Source: Gammaproteobacteria bacterium
Lineage (GTDB): Bacteria; Pseudomonadota; Gammaproteobacteria; SZUA-229
Direction of reading: 5' to 3'
DNA length: 6,756 nt
Assembly (NCBI GenBank): GCA_030637945.1
Contig: DAOWFN010000145.1
Coordinates: 1-6,756 of the forward strand
A program made the position numbers and the translations under genes. A model generated the notes under the pieces. It had not been told where the DNA came from, made no database searches, and saw nothing but the letters and a program-made list of their open reading frames with translations. This document shows, piece after piece, positions 5,760 through 6,756 of the stretch (positions within the stretch are counted from its first letter, which is position 1; each line of letters starts with the position of its first letter).

Positions 5760-6756
5760 TCATTGTATTAAACCGGATACTAATGTATCTGTGGTTAAAG
5801 GGGTGTGCGACGGTACCATCAATGGCGTACTGTCAGTTACTCCGCCTGGGTGCAGACCGGGAAATTCTGACTGTGCCCATTTTAACACCTGCACAGAAGG
5901 GCTATTCAATAGTAATTTAGCGAGAGGGTGTCGCCAGATAAGTTGATCAACCAGGTCATTGGGTTTGTAAATCTGATCTGCAATGCCGTTATCATCAATA
6001 TCGAAAGCGACGTTATCGCTCCAGTAATTACCGCGGCCGTCTTTAGACCATTCGATGTAACGTGTGCCGACGTATTTCACCTGGCTTCGGTTATTGATGA
6101 AGGCATTGCCATAGATCTCATTTTTCTCTGAACCGGCAGTGAAATGAATGCCTATCTGACAGTCTTCGAATGAATTGTTATTGATCTGGTTAAAATTTGC
6201 GTTATAAATAAAAACACATTTCTCGGCGCCGACGACCCGGTTGCCTTCGATGATCGAATAATTCGCGAAGTTGAAAAACAGGCCACGCCTTTCATCACCT
6301 GATGAGAGATTATTTTTTGCGGTGATACGATCTGAAAACATTAACGCAAAACCGACGTGATTATTGATCGAGATGTTATTGCTGACTTCACTATCGTTAG
6401 CGTACATATAATGTATCGCAAAACGTAGATCAGACATGTGGTTGCCGCTAAAAACATTATTGCGGCTGCCGTTTACAAAGATACCATCACGGCCATAACG
6501 GATGATGTTGTCTTTGATGATAGAGCCGGGGGTGTTCCATAGATAGACACCATTGCCGCGATCATTGACGCGGTGAAACTGGCTGCCGATAATCGTATTA
6601 TTGCTTACGATGACGTCATCAGGACCTTTCAGGTATACGCCTATCTGGTTGAATTCAAAATGATTGTTTTCGATACGTGTGCGGTCACCCTTGTCGGTGA
6701 TGAAAATGCCGCTGTCTTCATCTTCCAGAACGTCGCCTGAATGTTGAATGCTTAAA
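5760..6756 (-). CDS. nosD: NosD, periplasmic beta-helix protein for N2O reductase copper-site maturation (5' end off the right edge)
   Basis: The frame is open from 6755 to a TGA at 5762-5760, giving the last 331 residues; NosD is usually somewhat over 400 residues, so the signal peptide and about the first quarter are missing. The visible part is made of repeating 20-25 residue rungs with N/G-rich turns, such as GVYLWNTPGSIIKDNIIRYG, DGIFVNGSRNNVFSGN, FAIHYMYANDSEVSNN, GFALMFSDRITAKNN, GLFFNFANYSIIEGN and CVFIYNANFNQINNN. These are CASH/NosD-type parallel beta-helix repeats. The conserved NosD closing region follows: KYVGTRYIEWS, GRGNYWSDN, ADQIYKPNDLVDQLIWRHP and LLLNSPSVQVLKWAQSEFP. NosD docks on NosFY in the periplasm and receives copper from NosL for transfer to NosZ. 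An internal ATG at 6437 is not the start, since conserved NosD sequence continues upstream of it. The last 18 residues or so are Thr/Ser/Pro-rich and not recognised. The REP doublet begins within about 25 bases of the stop. Confidence 0.96.
   Translation of the reverse strand, partial: LSIQHSGDVLEDEDSGIFITDKGDRTRIENNHFEFNQIGVYLKGPDDVIVSNNTIIGSQFHRVNDRGNGVYLWNTPGSIIKDNIIRYGRDGIFVNGSRNNVFSGNHMSDLRFAIHYMYANDSEVSNNISINNHVGFALMFSDRITAKNNLSSGDERRGLFFNFANYSIIEGNRVVGAEKCVFIYNANFNQINNNSFEDCQIGIHFTAGSEKNEIYGNAFINNRSQVKYVGTRYIEWSKDGRGNYWSDNVAFDIDDNGIADQIYKPNDLVDQLIWRHPLAKLLLNSPSVQVLKWAQSEFPGLHPGGVTDSTPLMVPSHTPLTTDTLVSGLIQ

Noticed and set aside
5760..6437. A complete 225-residue protein starting at the ATG at 6437
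   Set aside because: The same frame continues open to the window edge and encodes further conserved NosD beta-helix rungs, so this is an internal Met of a longer gene.
1..6756. CRISPR array, tRNA or rRNA gene, or a transposase gene
   Set aside because: No spaced direct repeats, tRNA cloverleaf signatures, rRNA-like stretches or transposase-like coding frames were seen on either strand.

Overview
All genes in this window lie on the minus strand, so transcription runs from the right end to the left. The right half is the maturation end of a nitrous oxide reductase (nos) cluster: nosD (its 5' part lies off the right edge), nosF, nosY and nosL, in the usual order nosDFYL. NosZ and NosR would be expected just beyond the right edge, but they are not visible. 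The window points to a denitrifying (N2O-respiring) Gram-negative bacterium. It is probably a gammaproteobacterium, because the tRNA hydroxylase is very like Escherichia coli YegQ/TrhP and the intergenic palindromes resemble the REP elements of gammaproteobacteria. I cannot name a genus.

Layout from right to left. 6756-5760: nosD, partial. 5752-5665: a perfect palindromic REP doublet. 5623-4694: nosF, an ABC ATPase, with an ATGA stop/start overlap into nosY (4697-3855), a six-helix permease. 3824-3730: a second, longer REP doublet of the same family. 3647-3141: nosL, a copper-binding lipoprotein, apparently with its own promoter. 3058-3045: an FNR/Anr-type box in front of a small hemerythrin-like gene (2974-2546). 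2321-957: trhP (yegQ), a tRNA U34 hydroxylation protein of the U32 peptidase-like family. 781-748: a probable terminator. 693 to the left edge: the first 231 residues of a membrane-anchored PAS-domain signalling protein, probably a histidine kinase, cut by the window edge.

How the genes fit together. NosL brings Cu(I) to the periplasmic side. NosD (beta-helix), NosF (ATPase) and NosY (membrane channel/transmitter) form the complex that completes the copper-sulfide CuZ site of N2O reductase. The hemerythrin-like gene has a near-consensus FNR-type site, so it is probably induced under low oxygen together with, but separately from, the nos genes. TrhP makes its tRNA modification by a prephenate-linked route that does not need O2, which suits a low-oxygen lifestyle, but its adjacency to nos may be chance. 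No gene here is truly unknown except in detail. The most unusual features are the two REP doublets placed at both weak joints of the nosDFYL operon, and the oxygen-type regulatory box in front of the small hemerythrin-like protein.

There is no stretch over 300 bases without a gene. The longest gaps are 694-956 (terminator and start region of the PAS gene), 2322-2545 (short GC-rich segment with CTCTGTG motifs) and 3648-3854 (REP doublet and nosL promoter).
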